Positions 54,414-63,160 of a DNA stretch of 64,000 nucleotides are shown one piece after another. The first letter of the stretch is position 1. The number at the start of each line of letters is the position of its first letter. The notes below the pieces were generated by a model. The model made no database searches, was not told the origin of the DNA, and saw only the letters and a list, made by a program, of their open reading frames with translations. Origin of the DNA: Pseudomonas sp. SCA2728.1_7 (GTDB lineage: Bacteria > Pseudomonadota > Gammaproteobacteria > Pseudomonadales > Pseudomonadaceae); NCBI RefSeq assembly GCF_018138145.1, contig NZ_CP073104.1:2976001-3040000 (forward strand), in the 5' to 3' direction. A program made the position numbers and the translations under genes.

Positions 54414-54519
54414 CCTATAGGAGCTGCCGCAGGCTGCGATCTTTTGCTCTTCATGATCGAAATCAAAACACTGAAGGTCAAAAGATCGCAGCCTCGTTTC
54501 TCTCGACAGCTCCTACATG
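54414..54519. repeat. GCTGCCGCAGGCTGCGATC-family inverted repeat, copy 3 (longer)
   Basis: Left arm AGGAGCTGCCGCAGGCTGCG; right arm AAAGATCGCAGCCT, then a GTTTCTCTCG interruption before ACAGCTCCTAC, so this copy's right arm is damaged. Confidence 0.85.
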
Positions 54520-54622
54520 AAGCAACAAATACAGGCCACGGAATGGCCGGTGATCCGGTTTGGCGAACCAACCCGATCACGGCCGGTCAACAACTGCACG
54601 TTCAATCAGGCGGTGACGCATC

Positions 54623-54940
54623 ATGGACAATCCTTTTCAGATCATTACCGATGCCTTCGCGCCGGACTATCAGATCAACCTGAGCATTCAGGGCCTGGAT
54701 GGCAGCATCATGCTGACCCTGTCCAACAGCGGCCGGATCGTGGCCAAACGGATGATCAGTGCCGAACAGCGCAATGACCCTGCGCGTCTCAAGCGGCTGG
54801 TGCAAAGCATTCAATTCGGCATCGCCATCGAGCAGGGCCACAGCGCTATGGCGATCCTCGAAGCGATGACCGGTGGCGACGGGCTGACCCCGCCACCGCC
54901 CCTCGTCAGCAGCCAGCCCCGACCTGCGGCCGGGCTTTAA
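54623..54940 (+). CDS. DUF3509 family protein
   Basis: A 105-residue soluble protein (MDNPFQIITDAFAPDYQINL), with a strand-rich first half and a Pro-rich tail. Function unknown; the family is largely restricted to Pseudomonas. It overlaps the end of the convergent psiE gene by four bases. The start has GGCGGTGA-like weak ribosome-site sequence. Confidence 0.82.
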   Translation: MDNPFQIITDAFAPDYQINLSIQGLDGSIMLTLSNSGRIVAKRMISAEQRNDPARLKRLVQSIQFGIAIEQGHSAMAILEAMTGGDGLTPPPPLVSSQPRPAAGL

Positions 54941-55437
54941 AGCTCGCCCTTCTCGACTTCAGGATGCTCGCTGGAACCGGCGCCAAGTTTGCGCTGTGGT
55001 TTCTCGATCTTCACCGACGGAAATTGTGACGAGGCGTAACGCACCACCAGAATCGAGAAGGCCAACAGCAGAATCCCGCCGCACAGGTAGATGATGCCCA
55101 TGTCCGGCGGGTTGTGGTGCGAGACATTGGAGATCAGCAGACGGGTCAGCGCGGTGATCGCTACATAGATCAGAAAGCGCACCGGCATGTGGTTGGTCTT
55201 GAAGTAAATCCCGACCATCGCCCCCAATTCGAGATAGATGAACAGCAGCAGAATGTCATCGATCTTGATGTGGCCTTCCTCGAGCATCCCGAGAAACTCC
55301 ATCACCGCCGCCCACGCCGTCACCGCACCGATGGCGAACAGCGCCAGATAGTGGAAGGTCTCGACGAACAGGTTGCCCAGGGACTCGGCCAGTTGATGCA
55401 CGTTTTGCCGCAGTTTCTCGGCCCAGTTGATTTTCAC
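54937..55437 (-). CDS. psiE: Phosphate-starvation-inducible PsiE-like membrane protein
   Basis: A 166-residue protein with four membrane helices and the PsiE pattern (FHYLALFAIGAVTAWAAVME, LLLFIYLELGAMVGIYF, MPVRFLIYVAITALTRLLI). Function beyond phosphate-starvation induction in E. coli is unclear. I chose the GTG at 55437, seven bases after AAGGAA; the longer frame would read through a REP and is rejected. Confidence 0.88.
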   Translation of the reverse strand: MKINWAEKLRQNVHQLAESLGNLFVETFHYLALFAIGAVTAWAAVMEFLGMLEEGHIKIDDILLLFIYLELGAMVGIYFKTNHMPVRFLIYVAITALTRLLISNVSHHNPPDMGIIYLCGGILLLAFSILVVRYASSQFPSVKIEKPQRKLGAGSSEHPEVEKGEL

Positions 55438-55591
55438 GATGATGTTCCTTAGCTCGAATGCGAGCGGATGATGCGTGTTGGACGTGACGGTTTTCTGCAC
55501 GTAACGGTTTTCATGCAGAAAAGAGGCCACGCCATCATGGCGAACCGCCGCCAGACCCGCGCCGTGGCGTTTGGTCGCACCGCTGTGCTTT

Positions 55592-55620
55592 TGTGGGAGC
55601 GAGCCTGCTCGCGAATGCAG
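55592..55620. repeat. Single REP sequence
   Basis: One arm only, TGTGGGAGCGAGCCTGCTCG, without an inverted partner, between psiE and yebG. Confidence 0.85.
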
Positions 55621-55705
55621 CGACACGGTCTCCCTGACAAACCCGAAATCCGGTCTACATTGAAAAGCCACTACCCATGGCGCAGGGATTCGCTTATCCT
55701 TTTCG

Positions 55706-55721
55706 CTGTATATGGATACAG
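55706..55721 (+). promoter_or_regulatory. LexA box upstream of yebG
   Basis: CTGTATATGGATACAG matches the LexA consensus CTGT-N8-ACAG exactly and keeps the usual TA-rich centre. It lies 44 bases before the yebG start, so the gene is very likely SOS-controlled. Confidence 0.92.
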
Positions 55722-55764
55722 TAGTCGTCAAGACAACTTAATGTGAAGGCATGTGAGGTGGTGA

Positions 55765-56100
55765 ATGGCCGTCGAAGTGGTATACCGCAGCAGCCGAGAT
55801 CTGGAGCGCTTGTTCATGGATAAAGCCGAAGCTGACCGTCATGACAAAATGCTCGAACTGGCCGAATATCTGGCCGATGTGCTGCAAAAAGCCGTTCCGT
55901 CCCTGACTGAACAGCAAGTGGAAGAAGCCGGGATCTACATGGCGAAGAATCGCGATGTGTTCGCCCGGGCGTTCAAGAGCCAGCCGGATGCGCTGTCCGA
56001 GCTGCTCAATGCACCCGCTGAACCGGTCGAAAAAGCTGAAGTGGCAGAACCTGCTGAAGCCCCGGTGAAGCCGGTCAAAGCGGCGAAGGCTGCGAAGTAA
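55765..56100 (+). CDS. yebG: SOS-induced protein YebG
   Basis: A 111-residue protein. The first 70 residues match YebG (MAVEVVYRSSRDLERLFMDK, LTEQQVEEAGIYMAKNRDVF); the tail is rich in Ala, Pro, Lys and Glu and ends KAAKAAK, longer than in E. coli. YebG is a LexA-controlled protein of unknown biochemical role. GAGGTGG precedes the start and a LexA box lies upstream. Confidence 0.93.
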   Translation: MAVEVVYRSSRDLERLFMDKAEADRHDKMLELAEYLADVLQKAVPSLTEQQVEEAGIYMAKNRDVFARAFKSQPDALSELLNAPAEPVEKAEVAEPAEAPVKPVKAAKAAK

Positions 56101-56118
56101 TCCAGCCCGAATTGAATA

Positions 56119-56149
56119 GGCCCTGAGTCGAATGGCTCAGAGCCTTTTT
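56119..56149 (+). terminator. Terminator after yebG
   Basis: GGCCCTGAG pairs with CTCAGAGCC (one mismatch) and TTTTT follows; convergent with the leftward gene ending at 56164. Confidence 0.78.
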
Positions 56150-56163
56150 CATGCCTGTGAAAC

Positions 56164-57183
56164 TCAGCGATACAAAACTTTCTCCGCCAACTCATCCGCC
56201 ACCCGCGCCGGCGAACGCTTCTCCGCCTGCGCATGCGCAAACACCTCGGTCAGCCGAGAGCTGATTTTCGACAGATGCGCAGTAATCGTCGGCAATTCCT
56301 CGCCACGGTGTTTCAGCGAGACGTAAATCAGCCCACCCGCATTGATCACATAATCCGGCGCATACAGAATCCCGCGCCGTTCCAGTTGATCGGCGACATC
56401 CAGATGCGTCAGTTGATTGTTTGCCGAACCCGCCACCGCCGAGCAACGCAGTTGAGTAACGCTGTGGCTGTTCAGCACACCGCCCAGACCGCACGGCGCA
56501 AGGATGTCACACGGCGTGCTGAGTAACGCGTCGTTAGCGATCGGGTGAGCATTGAGTTGTTCCATCGCCAGTTGCACTTTGCCGTGGTCAATGTCGCTGA
56601 CCAGCAGTTCTGCCCCGGCGGCGTGGAGTTGCTCGGCCAATGCGTAACCGACATTGCCCAAGCCCTGAATCGCGATGCGCAAACCTTCGAGATTGTCGCT
56701 GCCCAGCCGGGCCATGGCGGTTGCCCGAATGCCGGCAAACACGCCCATCGCTGCGTGTGGTGCGGGGTCACCGGCCGACGTGGTGCTGGTGACATGCTGG
56801 GTCTGCTGGGCGATGCAGTCCATGTCCGCCACCGAGGTACCGCTGTCGATCGCGGTGATGTAGCGACCGTCGAGCTGTTCGATGCAGCGGCCAAAGGCTT
56901 CGAACAGCGCGCCACGGTTTTCCACATGCACCGGACGCACGATCACCGCAACGCCACCGCCTTGCGGCAACCCCGCCAGTGCGGCCTTGTAACTCATGCC
57001 CTGAGCGAGGCGAATGGCATCCTCAACGGCAGATTCGTCATTGGGATAGGCAAGATAACGACATCCACCCAAGGCTGGCCCGAGGCGACTGTTATGGATG
57101 GCAATGACCGCCTTCAACCCGGTGACCGGGTCGACGCTAAGGTGCAGCGATTCCAGGCGAGTGCTTTGCATGAGCGCAAACAT
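56164..57183 (-). CDS. Leucine dehydrogenase-like protein lacking catalytic lysine
   Basis: A 339-residue member of the Glu/Leu/Phe/Val dehydrogenase family. The substrate-binding part GMSYKAALAGLPQGGG is present with K66, but the residue after GGG, normally the catalytic lysine (GGGKAV), is Val at position 78. The NAD-binding motif IQGLGNVGYALAEQL is normal, as is PDYVINAGGLIYV. In leucine dehydrogenase this lysine activates the catalytic water or substrate, so oxidative deamination activity may be lost or altered. The rest is well preserved and the frame intact. Confidence 0.88.
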   Translation of the reverse strand: MFALMQSTRLESLHLSVDPVTGLKAVIAIHNSRLGPALGGCRYLAYPNDESAVEDAIRLAQGMSYKAALAGLPQGGGVAVIVRPVHVENRGALFEAFGRCIEQLDGRYITAIDSGTSVADMDCIAQQTQHVTSTTSAGDPAPHAAMGVFAGIRATAMARLGSDNLEGLRIAIQGLGNVGYALAEQLHAAGAELLVSDIDHGKVQLAMEQLNAHPIANDALLSTPCDILAPCGLGGVLNSHSVTQLRCSAVAGSANNQLTHLDVADQLERRGILYAPDYVINAGGLIYVSLKHRGEELPTITAHLSKISSRLTEVFAHAQAEKRSPARVADELAEKVLYR

Positions 57184-57368
57184 CGTTGGGCTCCCGAATC
57201 ACTTCTTGTAGAACGCCAGTATAGGCCTGCGCCCGAAAATTGCTGGAGCGCACCGGAATAAGCGCCCGCGTCGACAACGGCTTTGCGGCATAACCCGACA
57301 CCGGTGTTGCGGGGCACTGGACGAATCTCGCGGACCGGGCTAAAACGAGGCATTCCCCGGAGATTTCG

Positions 57369-58172
57369 ATGAGTGCGCGTCAACGTTTTTTCGAATGCCT
57401 GCACCGTTCACCGCCCGCGCTGTTCGAAGCCGCGCTGTGGATGGCGGCCGAGCACGAAAAAGCGGTCGACCCCGACGCGCTGTTGCAGGAATTCAAAGAC
57501 CTGCAACAACGGGTGAGTTACGGTTTGCCAATGCTGCCTGTGAGTGAGCTGGCGCAACCGTTGTTACGCCGCATGACCGATCTGGGTTTTGCACAGGATG
57601 ATTTTCTGCCACTGCGCCCGCAGGCTGCGCTGCTGCACAAGGTGTTGCAGACCCGTCGCGGCCAGCCGCTGGCATTGGCGCTGATTGCCCTGGAGCTGGC
57701 GCGTGGTCTGGAGATTCCTCTGGTCGGGGTCAACTTCCCCGGGCATTTCCTGTTGCGAGTGCCCGGTGCCGATCACTTTCTTGATCCGTGCGGCGGGCGG
57801 CGCTTGTACCCCAATGACTGTCGCGAACTGTTGCAGCGCCAGTACGGGCCGAACATGAAACTGAATGCCGAACATCTGCTGACCGCTACACCCCAACAGA
57901 TGCTCCAGCGTCTATCGCGCAACCTGCGCCAGTTGTACCTGACGCATGATGATTTCATTGCCGCGCTGATCGATGCCGAACGCGTGCTCGAACTGGGTGA
58001 CGCCGGAGCCGCTGATTACCTGGCCCGGGCCAGTCTTTATCAGCGGCTCGACTGTCCGAATGCCGAGCGCTTTGATCTGGAACACGCCTTGCTGCTCAGC
58101 GACGATCCGATCCAGCGACTACGCCTGACCGAACGACTCGGACACCTGCCGCCCAACTCGGTCGTCCACTGA
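57369..58172 (+). CDS. SirB1 family transglutaminase-like / TPR protein
   Basis: A 267-residue cytoplasmic protein of the SirB1/YchA family: a transglutaminase-like core (LLHKVLQTRRGQPLALALIA, VGVNFPGHFLLRVPG, FLDPCGGRRLYPNDC) followed by a TPR-like helical end. The core lacks an obvious Cys in the canonical place, as usual in this family, so enzymatic activity is doubtful. Role unknown. Confidence 0.88.
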   Translation: MSARQRFFECLHRSPPALFEAALWMAAEHEKAVDPDALLQEFKDLQQRVSYGLPMLPVSELAQPLLRRMTDLGFAQDDFLPLRPQAALLHKVLQTRRGQPLALALIALELARGLEIPLVGVNFPGHFLLRVPGADHFLDPCGGRRLYPNDCRELLQRQYGPNMKLNAEHLLTATPQQMLQRLSRNLRQLYLTHDDFIAALIDAERVLELGDAGAADYLARASLYQRLDCPNAERFDLEHALLLSDDPIQRLRLTERLGHLPPNSVVH

Positions 58173-58177
58173 TACCT

Positions 58178-58266
58178 TGTGGGAGCTAGCCTGCTAGCGA
58201 TGCAGGCGGCTCGGTCTCTCAGTTAAACCGCGTTATCGTTCTTCGCTAGCAGGCTAGCTCCCACAG
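58178..58266. repeat. REPIN of the GCTAGC subtype overlapping a gene end
   Basis: Arms GTGGGAGCTAGCCTGCTAGC and GCTAGCAGGCTAGCTCCCAC. The stem of each REP is GCTAGC/GCTAGC instead of GCGAGC/GCTCGC. The right arm codes for the last 14 residues of the MFS gene that ends at 58223. Confidence 0.9.
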
Positions 58267-59593
58267 GAGATTGCGCTGTGTCAGTGGGCGAACGTACCTG
58301 AATAATCAGCAACGCGGCGATGACCGCCGGGATCGCGCAAAAGAAGAAAATCTGCGCCACCGGAATGTGCATCGCGAGCAACAGGCTGCCAAACAGCGGC
58401 CCGAGAATCGAACCAAAACGCCCCACACCCAACGCCCAACCGGTGCCGGTTGCACGCACATGCGCCGGGTAGAAATTGCTGGCAAACGCATTCAGCGTCA
58501 GCTGCCCGCCGATGATGCAGAATCCGGCGGCGAAGACGCAGGCCACCAGATAACGCGGATTGTCGTGATTGAGCCCCAGCAGAATCGTGCACAGCGCAGC
58601 GCCCGCCAACACGCCGGACAACAACCGCACCTTGCGCTTCAAGCGGTCGGCGAACCACGCCATGCAGATCGCACCCAGGGTACCGGCGAAGAGGAACATC
58701 GACGTCACCAGATTGGCTTCGTTGAGTTTCAAGCCACTTTCCAGCAACAGCGTCGGCAACCAGCTGATCATGAAATACAGCAGAATAAGGCTGACGAAAA
58801 ACGTCGCCCAGATCAGCAAAGTCGGCCGCGCGTAGCCGTTGCGGAACAACTCGACCACGGTCAGTTTGCTGCCCTGCTCGCGCTCGTTCTGCTCGACACT
58901 GACAACGGGCGGTTGCCAATCCGGCAGCATCCTTGCGGTAACTTTGCGCAGTCGTACATACGGCGGTGCATCACGCAACAGGCGTGGCAGCGACTCCGGC
59001 AGCATCCACCAGAGAAACGGAAACAGCAGCAACGGCGTGACGCCACCGGCGAGAAACACCGCCTGCCAGCCGAACTGGTCGATGAAACCGGCGGCGACAA
59101 AACCACCCGCCGCGCCACCGAACGAGAAGCCACAGGCTGCCAGCGTCACCATCAAGGTACGCAAACGCGGTGGCGAGTATTCCGACATCAACGCCATGGC
59201 ACTGGGCATCGCTCCGCCCATGCCGATGCCGCAGATGAAGCGCGCGATCATCAGTGTGTTCAGCGAATCGGCGAAGACCATCAGCACGGTCAGCGTGGCG
59301 TAGATCAGTACGCAAGCGAGCAGGATCCGGCGCACGCCAAAGCGGTCAGCCAGCGGCGTGACCGCCAGTGAACCAAGGGTGAGACCGAGCAGATTGGCGC
59401 TGAACACAGGCCCGAACGCAGATTTTTCCAGGCCCCAGTCCTGAGCCAGCGCGGGCACCACGTAACCGAGCACCTGGGCATCATAGCCGTCGGTGACCAG
59501 CAACAGCGCGAGCAGGATCAACAGTAACCACTGATAGCGGGACACTGGACGGGCGTCGAGTGCCGCGCGGAAGCTGGCAATCTGGTTGTGCAT
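58223..59593 (-). CDS. MFS transporter, aromatic acid:H+ symporter type
   Basis: A 456-residue inner-membrane protein with twelve helices of the AAHS/PcaK branch. Motifs: DGYDAQVLGYVVPALAQDWG in helix 1, GSLAVTPLADRFGVRRILL between helices 2 and 3, and RFICGIGMGGAMPSAMALMS. It may import an aromatic acid for the tyrosine/homogentisate pathway encoded next to it. The last residues (SPVGASLLAKNDNAV) come from a REPIN, so the original C-terminus has probably been replaced. Confidence 0.9.
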   Translation of the reverse strand: MHNQIASFRAALDARPVSRYQWLLLILLALLLVTDGYDAQVLGYVVPALAQDWGLEKSAFGPVFSANLLGLTLGSLAVTPLADRFGVRRILLACVLIYATLTVLMVFADSLNTLMIARFICGIGMGGAMPSAMALMSEYSPPRLRTLMVTLAACGFSFGGAAGGFVAAGFIDQFGWQAVFLAGGVTPLLLFPFLWWMLPESLPRLLRDAPPYVRLRKVTARMLPDWQPPVVSVEQNEREQGSKLTVVELFRNGYARPTLLIWATFFVSLILLYFMISWLPTLLLESGLKLNEANLVTSMFLFAGTLGAICMAWFADRLKRKVRLLSGVLAGAALCTILLGLNHDNPRYLVACVFAAGFCIIGGQLTLNAFASNFYPAHVRATGTGWALGVGRFGSILGPLFGSLLLAMHIPVAQIFFFCAIPAVIAALLIIQVRSPTDTAQSPVGASLLAKNDNAV

Positions 59594-59639
59594 CGCAAGG
59601 TACCTGTTTTGTTTTTATGATTATGTGAACGGCGATATT

Positions 59640-59735
59640 CCCTTGTAGGAGTGAGCCTGCTCGCGATAGCGGTGGGTCAGTCAGAACATGAGTGACTGAC
59701 ACTCCCTCATCGCGAGCAGGCTCACTCCTACAGGG
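59640..59735. repeat. REPIN between maiA and the transporter gene
   Basis: Arms TGTAGGAGTGAGCCTGCTCG and CGCGAGCAGGCTCACTCCTA. The centre has its own palindrome GTCAGTCA / TGACTGAC. It ends directly at the maiA stop. Confidence 0.9.
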
Positions 59736-60371
59736 TTATGGGGTGTCTGGTTGATTGGCAGGATGGGCCTTAATGAATGCTGAATGTTCAGCCGCCAGTG
59801 CGGCGACCCGACGAATTTTCGGATACGCCTCAAGGCTGACATTGAACCGCTCCGCCGCATACAACTGCGGAATCAGGTAAACATCCGCCACACACGGCCA
59901 CTCGCCGAAACAGAATCCCTCATCGCCAATCAACTGTTCCACTGTCGCCAACCCTTGGCTGATCCAGTGACTGATCCACTCGACTACCTGCGCCTCATCG
60001 TGCCCCGACTGACGCAGGCGATTGAGCACACTGACGTTGTGCAGCGGATGCACGTCGCAGCCGATCACCGCCGCTACACCGCGCACCTGCGCACGGGCGA
60101 GCAGATCTTCCGGCAGCAACGGCACCTGTGGATAACGTTCTTCCAGGTACTCGATGATCGCAGGCGATTGAATCAGCAAACCGCCCTCATCAGTGCGCAA
60201 GGCCGGCACCCGGCCCTGTGGATTGATCGCCAGATACGCCGCTTGCCGATGCTCGCCACCCGGCGGTGCGATCAAATTGACCGGTAACGCCTGATAGTCG
60301 AGGCCCTTCAACGCCAGCGCAATTCGCACCCGGTACGACGAGGTCGAACGGTAATAGGTATAGAGATCCAT
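59736..60371 (-). CDS. maiA: Maleylacetoacetate isomerase
   Basis: A 211-residue glutathione S-transferase of the zeta class. The N-terminal thioredoxin-like domain has the signature YYRSTSSYRVRIALALKG with the SSxxxR active-site turn; VPALRTDEGGLLIQSPAIIE follows. It isomerises maleylacetoacetate to fumarylacetoacetate using glutathione. Twelve bases downstream of fahA in the hmgA-fahA-maiA operon. Confidence 0.95.
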   Translation of the reverse strand: MDLYTYYRSTSSYRVRIALALKGLDYQALPVNLIAPPGGEHRQAAYLAINPQGRVPALRTDEGGLLIQSPAIIEYLEERYPQVPLLPEDLLARAQVRGVAAVIGCDVHPLHNVSVLNRLRQSGHDEAQVVEWISHWISQGLATVEQLIGDEGFCFGEWPCVADVYLIPQLYAAERFNVSLEAYPKIRRVAALAAEHSAFIKAHPANQPDTP

Positions 60372-60383
60372 AAGCCGCTCCTG

Positions 60384-61688
60384 TCAGCGCGCCGCCAGCA
60401 CTTTGCCGCGGCATTCGCCGAAGCCGATCGAAGCAAAACCATCACGGGCGCAGCGAGCGCGCAGAATGATTTCGTCACCGTCCTCGAGGAATTTACGCAC
60501 CTCGCCAGAGGCCAGTTCGATCGGCTTTTTACCGCCCTCGGTGATTTCCAGCAGGCTGCCGAACTGACCGTTTTCCGGGCCGGACAAGGTGCCCGAACCG
60601 AACAGGTCACCGGCCTGCAACTGGCAACCGTTGACGCTGTGGTGCGCGACCATTTGCGCAACGGTCCAGTACATGTAGCGGGTGTTGCTCAGCGTCAGGC
60701 GATGGGCCGGCAGGTTCTGCTCGCGCATGGTTTCGGTGAGCAACAGCACTTCCAGCTCGATGTCGAAGGCACCGCCGTCCTGATCGCGCTTGTCGAACAG
60801 GTACGGCAGCGGCTGCGGATCGCCTTCAGGACGCTTCGGCTGCGCAGTACGGAATGGCTCCAGCGCTTCCGCTGTTACCACCCATGGCGAGACGCTGGTG
60901 ATAAAACTTTTCGACAGGAACGGACCCAGCGGCTGGTATTCCCAGGCCTGGATATCGCGGGCCGACCAGTCGTTGAGCAGGCAGAAACCGGCGATGTGAT
61001 CAGCGGCGTCACCGATGGCGATCGAATCGCCCATCTCGTTGCCCTGACCGATCCAGATGCCCAGTTCCAGCTCATAGTCCAGGCGCGCGCACGGGCCAAA
61101 CACAGGTTCGGTCTGACCGGCCGGTAGCGTCTGGCCTTTCGGACGGCGCACGTCGGTGCCGGATGCACGCACGGTGGAGGCGCGACCGTGATAACCGATC
61201 GGCACATGCTTGTAGTTCGGCAGCAGCGGGTTATCCGGACGGAACAGTTTGCCGACGTTTTGCGCATGCTCGATGCCGACGTAGAAGTCGGTGTAATCGC
61301 TGATGCGTGCCGGCAGGTGCAGTTGGCAATCGGCGGCCAGTGGCAACAGTTTCGCGCCTTGAGCTTCGATGTTGCCACGGTGCGTGCTGCCTTCACTGAA
61401 CAGTTCCAGCAGGCGTGTGCGCAAAGCCACACGTGCCTCCCGACCGAGGTCGAAGAACGCGTTCAACTGGCCGCTGTGCATGGCTTCGACGGCGCTACGT
61501 GCAGCACCGTCGAACAGCCCTGCTTCCAGCGCCACTTGCAGATCGAAGATGTGCTCGCCAATCGCCACGCCAGCGCGCGGTGCCGAATCAGCGATGCCGA
61601 ATACGCCGAGCGGCAGGTTTTGCAACGGGAAATCAGCGTGGCCGTTGGCCGAAGCGACCCAACTGCGGGTGATGGAAGTCTGAGTCAT
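60384..61688 (-). CDS. fahA: Fumarylacetoacetase
   Basis: A 434-residue enzyme splitting fumarylacetoacetate to fumarate and acetoacetate. Conserved features include DYTDFYVGIEHAQNVGKLFR (Asp and His ligands), PIGYHGRAST, DYELELGIWIG and LNDWSARDIQAWEYQPLGPF. Length typical. It lies three bases after hmgA. Confidence 0.96.
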   Translation of the reverse strand: MTQTSITRSWVASANGHADFPLQNLPLGVFGIADSAPRAGVAIGEHIFDLQVALEAGLFDGAARSAVEAMHSGQLNAFFDLGREARVALRTRLLELFSEGSTHRGNIEAQGAKLLPLAADCQLHLPARISDYTDFYVGIEHAQNVGKLFRPDNPLLPNYKHVPIGYHGRASTVRASGTDVRRPKGQTLPAGQTEPVFGPCARLDYELELGIWIGQGNEMGDSIAIGDAADHIAGFCLLNDWSARDIQAWEYQPLGPFLSKSFITSVSPWVVTAEALEPFRTAQPKRPEGDPQPLPYLFDKRDQDGGAFDIELEVLLLTETMREQNLPAHRLTLSNTRYMYWTVAQMVAHHSVNGCQLQAGDLFGSGTLSGPENGQFGSLLEITEGGKKPIELASGEVRKFLEDGDEIILRARCARDGFASIGFGECRGKVLAAR

Positions 61689-61691
61689 GGG

Positions 61692-62996
61692 TTATCTCCG
61701 GGTCGGGTCGAACGTCGCGGGCAGCGTGGCCCAGCAGGCGTCGTAAGTGGATTGCAGTTGCGGGCAGTCGAGGGCGAAGCGGCTTGGGCGCAGCACTTGG
61801 CTGGTCTCGAACATGAAGGCCATGGTGTTGTCGATTTTCGCCGGTTTGAGCTCGGCGTTGATCGCTTTGGTGCAGGTCTCGCCATCCGGGCCATGAGCGC
61901 TCATGCAGCTGTGCAGCGACGCACCGCCGGGCACGAAGCCTTCGGCCTTGGCGTCGTATTCGCCCTGGATCAGGCCCATGAATTCGTTCATCAGATTGCG
62001 GTGGAACCACGGTGGCCGGAAGGTGTTCTCGGCGACCATCCAGCGTGGAGGGAAGATCACGAAGTCGAGGTTGGCCAGACCGTGCACGCTGGTCGGCGAG
62101 GTCAGCACGGTGAAGATCGACGGATCCGGGTGATCGAAACTCACCGTACCGATGGTGTTGAAACGGCGCAGATCATATTTGTACGGCACGTTGTTGCCGT
62201 GCCAGGCGACCACGTTGAGCGGCGAGTGATTGAGTTCGGTGGCCCATAGCTGGCCGAGGAACTTCTGCACCAGCGTAGTCGGTTGCTGCAGGTTCTCGTA
62301 AGCGGCGACCGGCGTGAGGAAGTCGCGCGGATTGGCCAAGCCGTTGCTGCCGATCGGGCCCAGATCCGGCAGACGCAGCGGCGCGCCATGGTTCTCGGCG
62401 ACGTAGCCGCGTGCTTGCGGGTCAAGCAACTCAACGCGGAATTTCAGACCTCGCGGCAGCACGGCGATTTCCAGCGGCGCCACGTCCAGCACACCCAGTT
62501 CGGTGGCGATGCGCAGACGCCCGAGTTGCGGCACCAGCAGCAGTTCGCCGTCGGCATTGAAGAACACGCGCTCCATCGAACGGTTAGCGACGTAGTTGTA
62601 GATGCTGATGCCGGACGGCTTTTCCGCACCAGCGTTGGCGACCATGCTCACCAGTCCGTCGATGAAATCGGTCGGTTCGGCCGGAATCTCCAGCGGGTTC
62701 CAGCGCAGGCGATTGGGCGTCACCTCACCCAATGGGCCACCGGCCAATTGCCGCTCCAGTTTGACGAAGGCCGGGTGATTGGCCGACGGCTGAATCCGGT
62801 ACATCCAGGTGCGCCGCGCTTCACTGCGAGTCATGGTGAACGCGGTGCCGGAAAACAATTCGGTGTAGAGACCGTACGGGGCTTTTTGCGGGGAGTTCTG
62901 GCCGACGGGCAGCGCGCCGGGCAACGCTTCAGAGCTGAATTCGTTGCCGAAACCGGACTGATACGCCAGCGCCTGAGCGGTTGAATCGAGGTTCAT
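61692..62996 (-). CDS. hmgA: Homogentisate 1,2-dioxygenase
   Basis: A 434-residue iron(II) ring-cleaving dioxygenase acting on homogentisate from tyrosine and phenylalanine. Iron-binding residues sit in the C-terminal cupin region ([39 protein letters not shown]). The start used gives [20 protein letters not shown] behind AGGAGGC; a GTG 60 bases upstream is not needed. First gene of the operon, divergent from the IclR regulator. Confidence 0.96.
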   Translation of the reverse strand: MNLDSTAQALAYQSGFGNEFSSEALPGALPVGQNSPQKAPYGLYTELFSGTAFTMTRSEARRTWMYRIQPSANHPAFVKLERQLAGGPLGEVTPNRLRWNPLEIPAEPTDFIDGLVSMVANAGAEKPSGISIYNYVANRSMERVFFNADGELLLVPQLGRLRIATELGVLDVAPLEIAVLPRGLKFRVELLDPQARGYVAENHGAPLRLPDLGPIGSNGLANPRDFLTPVAAYENLQQPTTLVQKFLGQLWATELNHSPLNVVAWHGNNVPYKYDLRRFNTIGTVSFDHPDPSIFTVLTSPTSVHGLANLDFVIFPPRWMVAENTFRPPWFHRNLMNEFMGLIQGEYDAKAEGFVPGGASLHSCMSAHGPDGETCTKAINAELKPAKIDNTMAFMFETSQVLRPSRFALDCPQLQSTYDACWATLPATFDPTRR

Positions 62997-63073
62997 GGAG
63001 CCTCCTGAACAGGGAGTCGGCAGTGGCCCATCGCTCTGGCTCAGAGGTTTCGGCACGCCGGGGTTGTTATTAT

Positions 63074-63099
63074 CGTAATTCGATTACGCATAACGTAAT
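63074..63099. promoter_or_regulatory. Candidate HmgR operator
   Basis: Perfect dyad CGTAAT-TCG-ATTACG (63074-63088) plus a further CGTAAT half at 63094, in the 164-base gap between hmgA and the divergent IclR gene. IclR repressors bind such short dyads; assignment to this regulator is inferred. Confidence 0.65.
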
Positions 63100-63160
63100 T
63101 TGCTCGCTATCCAGCGTCAAGCTATAAAGACGCCCATTCGTTTCGGAACCCGGCCGCACC

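Noticed and set aside
55438..55731. 98-residue N-terminal extension of psiE
   Set aside because: It would read through a REP and lacks conservation with the family; the GTG at 55437 has AAGGAA.
62997..63056. GTG at 63056 as hmgA start
   Set aside because: The ATG at 62996 has AGGAGGC upstream and gives the conserved N-terminus.
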